From: Pseudidiomarina homiensis
Lineage (GTDB): Bacteria; Pseudomonadota; Gammaproteobacteria; Enterobacterales; Alteromonadaceae
Length of the DNA: 64,000 nucleotides
Direction: 5' to 3'
NCBI RefSeq assembly: GCF_003987225.1
Contig: NZ_PIPX01000001.1
Location: forward strand, 372,001-436,000
Shown here: positions 63,394 to 64,000 of the stretch, piece after piece
How positions within the stretch are numbered: the stretch's first letter is position 1
Layout of the letters: the number at the start of each line of letters is the position of its first letter
Notes under the pieces: generated by a model
The model's input: only the letters and a program-made list of their open reading frames with translations
Databases searched by the model: none
Told to the model about the DNA's origin: nothing
Made by a program: the position numbers and the translations under genes

Positions 63394-64000
63394 GTGAATA
63401 AACACACAAAGGATCAAAGTTTCGCCGGGCTTACCGACAAGTTTGCGAAAAATATCTATGCTACGGCCAAAGGGCAGATTCGTTTAGCCGTGTTAGCCCG
63501 TGACCTTGCGCCTTTATATCAGCAGTCGACGCCCCTGCGCGTATTAGATATTGGCGCGGGTATCGGACAGTTTTCGCAAAACTTTGCACGACATGGACAC
63601 CATGTGACCCATACTGATATTGCGGACGATATGGTTTTAGCGGCTCAGGAGCGGCATCAACACGAAGGGTTAAGTAGCCATTACAGCTATCATTGTGCGA
63701 GCTTACAAAAGCTTCCAGAGCTGTTGCAAGGGCAACAGTTTGACGTCGTATTATGCCATGCCGTGCTCGAATGGTTAGCAGAACCTGCAGATGCGTTGCC
63801 ACTATTAAAGCGCTTTCTGAAACCCCAGGGCAAGCTATCGCTGATGTTTTATAATCGTGACGCCAAGCTAATGGCGAACATGGTGTTCGGCAATTTTGAT
63901 TATGTAGAAGCCGATTTACAGGTCAAAAAGCGCGTGCGTATGAGTCCTCAGCAGCCTATAGCGCCCGCAGCGATGGATCTTTGGCTAAAAGAACACAAGC
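63394..64000 (+). CDS. cmoM: tRNA carboxymethyluridine methyltransferase CmoM, 3' part outside window
   Basis: An open frame from GTG at 63394 to the window end (202 codons). Aligns along its length with E. coli CmoM/SmtA: FAKNIYATAKGQIR, SAM motif VLDIGAGIGQFSQNFA, CHAVLEWLAEP, LSLMFYNRDAKLMANMVFGNFDYV. It methyl-esterifies cmo5U at tRNA position 34. AGAGAAG precedes the GTG. About 50 residues are missing beyond the edge. Confidence 0.9.
   Translation, partial: MNKHTKDQSFAGLTDKFAKNIYATAKGQIRLAVLARDLAPLYQQSTPLRVLDIGAGIGQFSQNFARHGHHVTHTDIADDMVLAAQERHQHEGLSSHYSYHCASLQKLPELLQGQQFDVVLCHAVLEWLAEPADALPLLKRFLKPQGKLSLMFYNRDAKLMANMVFGNFDYVEADLQVKKRVRMSPQQPIAPAAMDLWLKEHK

Overview
This 64 kb window is chromosomal DNA from a marine gammaproteobacterium. 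The thrS-infC-rpmI-rplT-pheST-ihfA block, the photolyase neighbourhood, the laminarin-type glycosidases with a TonB-dependent receptor, and the HexR-linked Entner-Doudoroff genes all fit the order Alteromonadales. Idiomarinaceae or a close relative is my guess, not something the sequence proves. Gene density is high and no stretch over about 300 bases lacks a gene. I see no insertion sequence, prophage, CRISPR array or rRNA. Both ends cut a gene: an outer-membrane porin-like protein on the left and cmoM on the right.

Layout. 1-2667: partial porin, exported TPR protein, YefM/YoeB toxin-antitoxin pair. 2658-7727: a tightly packed minus-strand operon (flavin monooxygenase, BASS transporter, NAD-dependent epimerase, short-chain dehydrogenase) with a divergent AraC regulator. 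7797-11140: lipoprotein, serine hydrolase, VapBC pair, BON-domain protein. 11231-24497: a beta-glucan (laminarin-like) utilisation locus with LacI regulator, GPH sugar symporter, GH1, FucP-type sugar porter, ExoP-like GH3 lipoprotein, TonB-dependent receptor and a GH16 lipoprotein with three repeated C-terminal modules. Two near-identical palindromic operators mark its promoters. 24645-32406: central sugar metabolism, with hexR-gapA on the minus strand and zwf-pgl-edd-glk-eda on the plus strand, separated by two HexR-type sites. Glucose released by the glucan locus would feed directly into this Entner-Doudoroff operon.

32468-44245: mixed housekeeping and accessory genes. These are a cold-shock protein, an orphan ACR3 arsenite permease, a membrane protein, a fused alpha/beta-hydrolase and beta-lactamase-fold lipoprotein, two Rnk-like proteins, tRNA-Val(GAC), an NsrR-like Rrf2 regulator opposite a small membrane protein, a DUF6746-MoxR-CoxE operon behind a Fur box, a DUF3080 lipoprotein, ribE, a CPXCG zinc-ribbon protein and an EamA permease. 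44385-51286: the conserved translation operon, with infC starting at ATT.

51360-62047: a probable singlet-oxygen/photo-oxidative stress island. It holds chrR and an ECF11-type sigma factor with a well-matched autoregulatory promoter, a Lon-substrate-domain protein, and a plus-strand run of DUF523-DUF1722, photolyase, NTF2-like, SDR, FAD oxidoreductase, DUF1365, CFA-synthase-like, DUF2878, chalcone-isomerase-like and DUF3833 genes. The last part looks like a fatty-acid modification pathway. 62096-64000: a lysine/alanine-rich histone-like protein, a Nif3/YbgI protein and partial cmoM.

All functional names rest on reading motifs and remembered family patterns; no database search was run.
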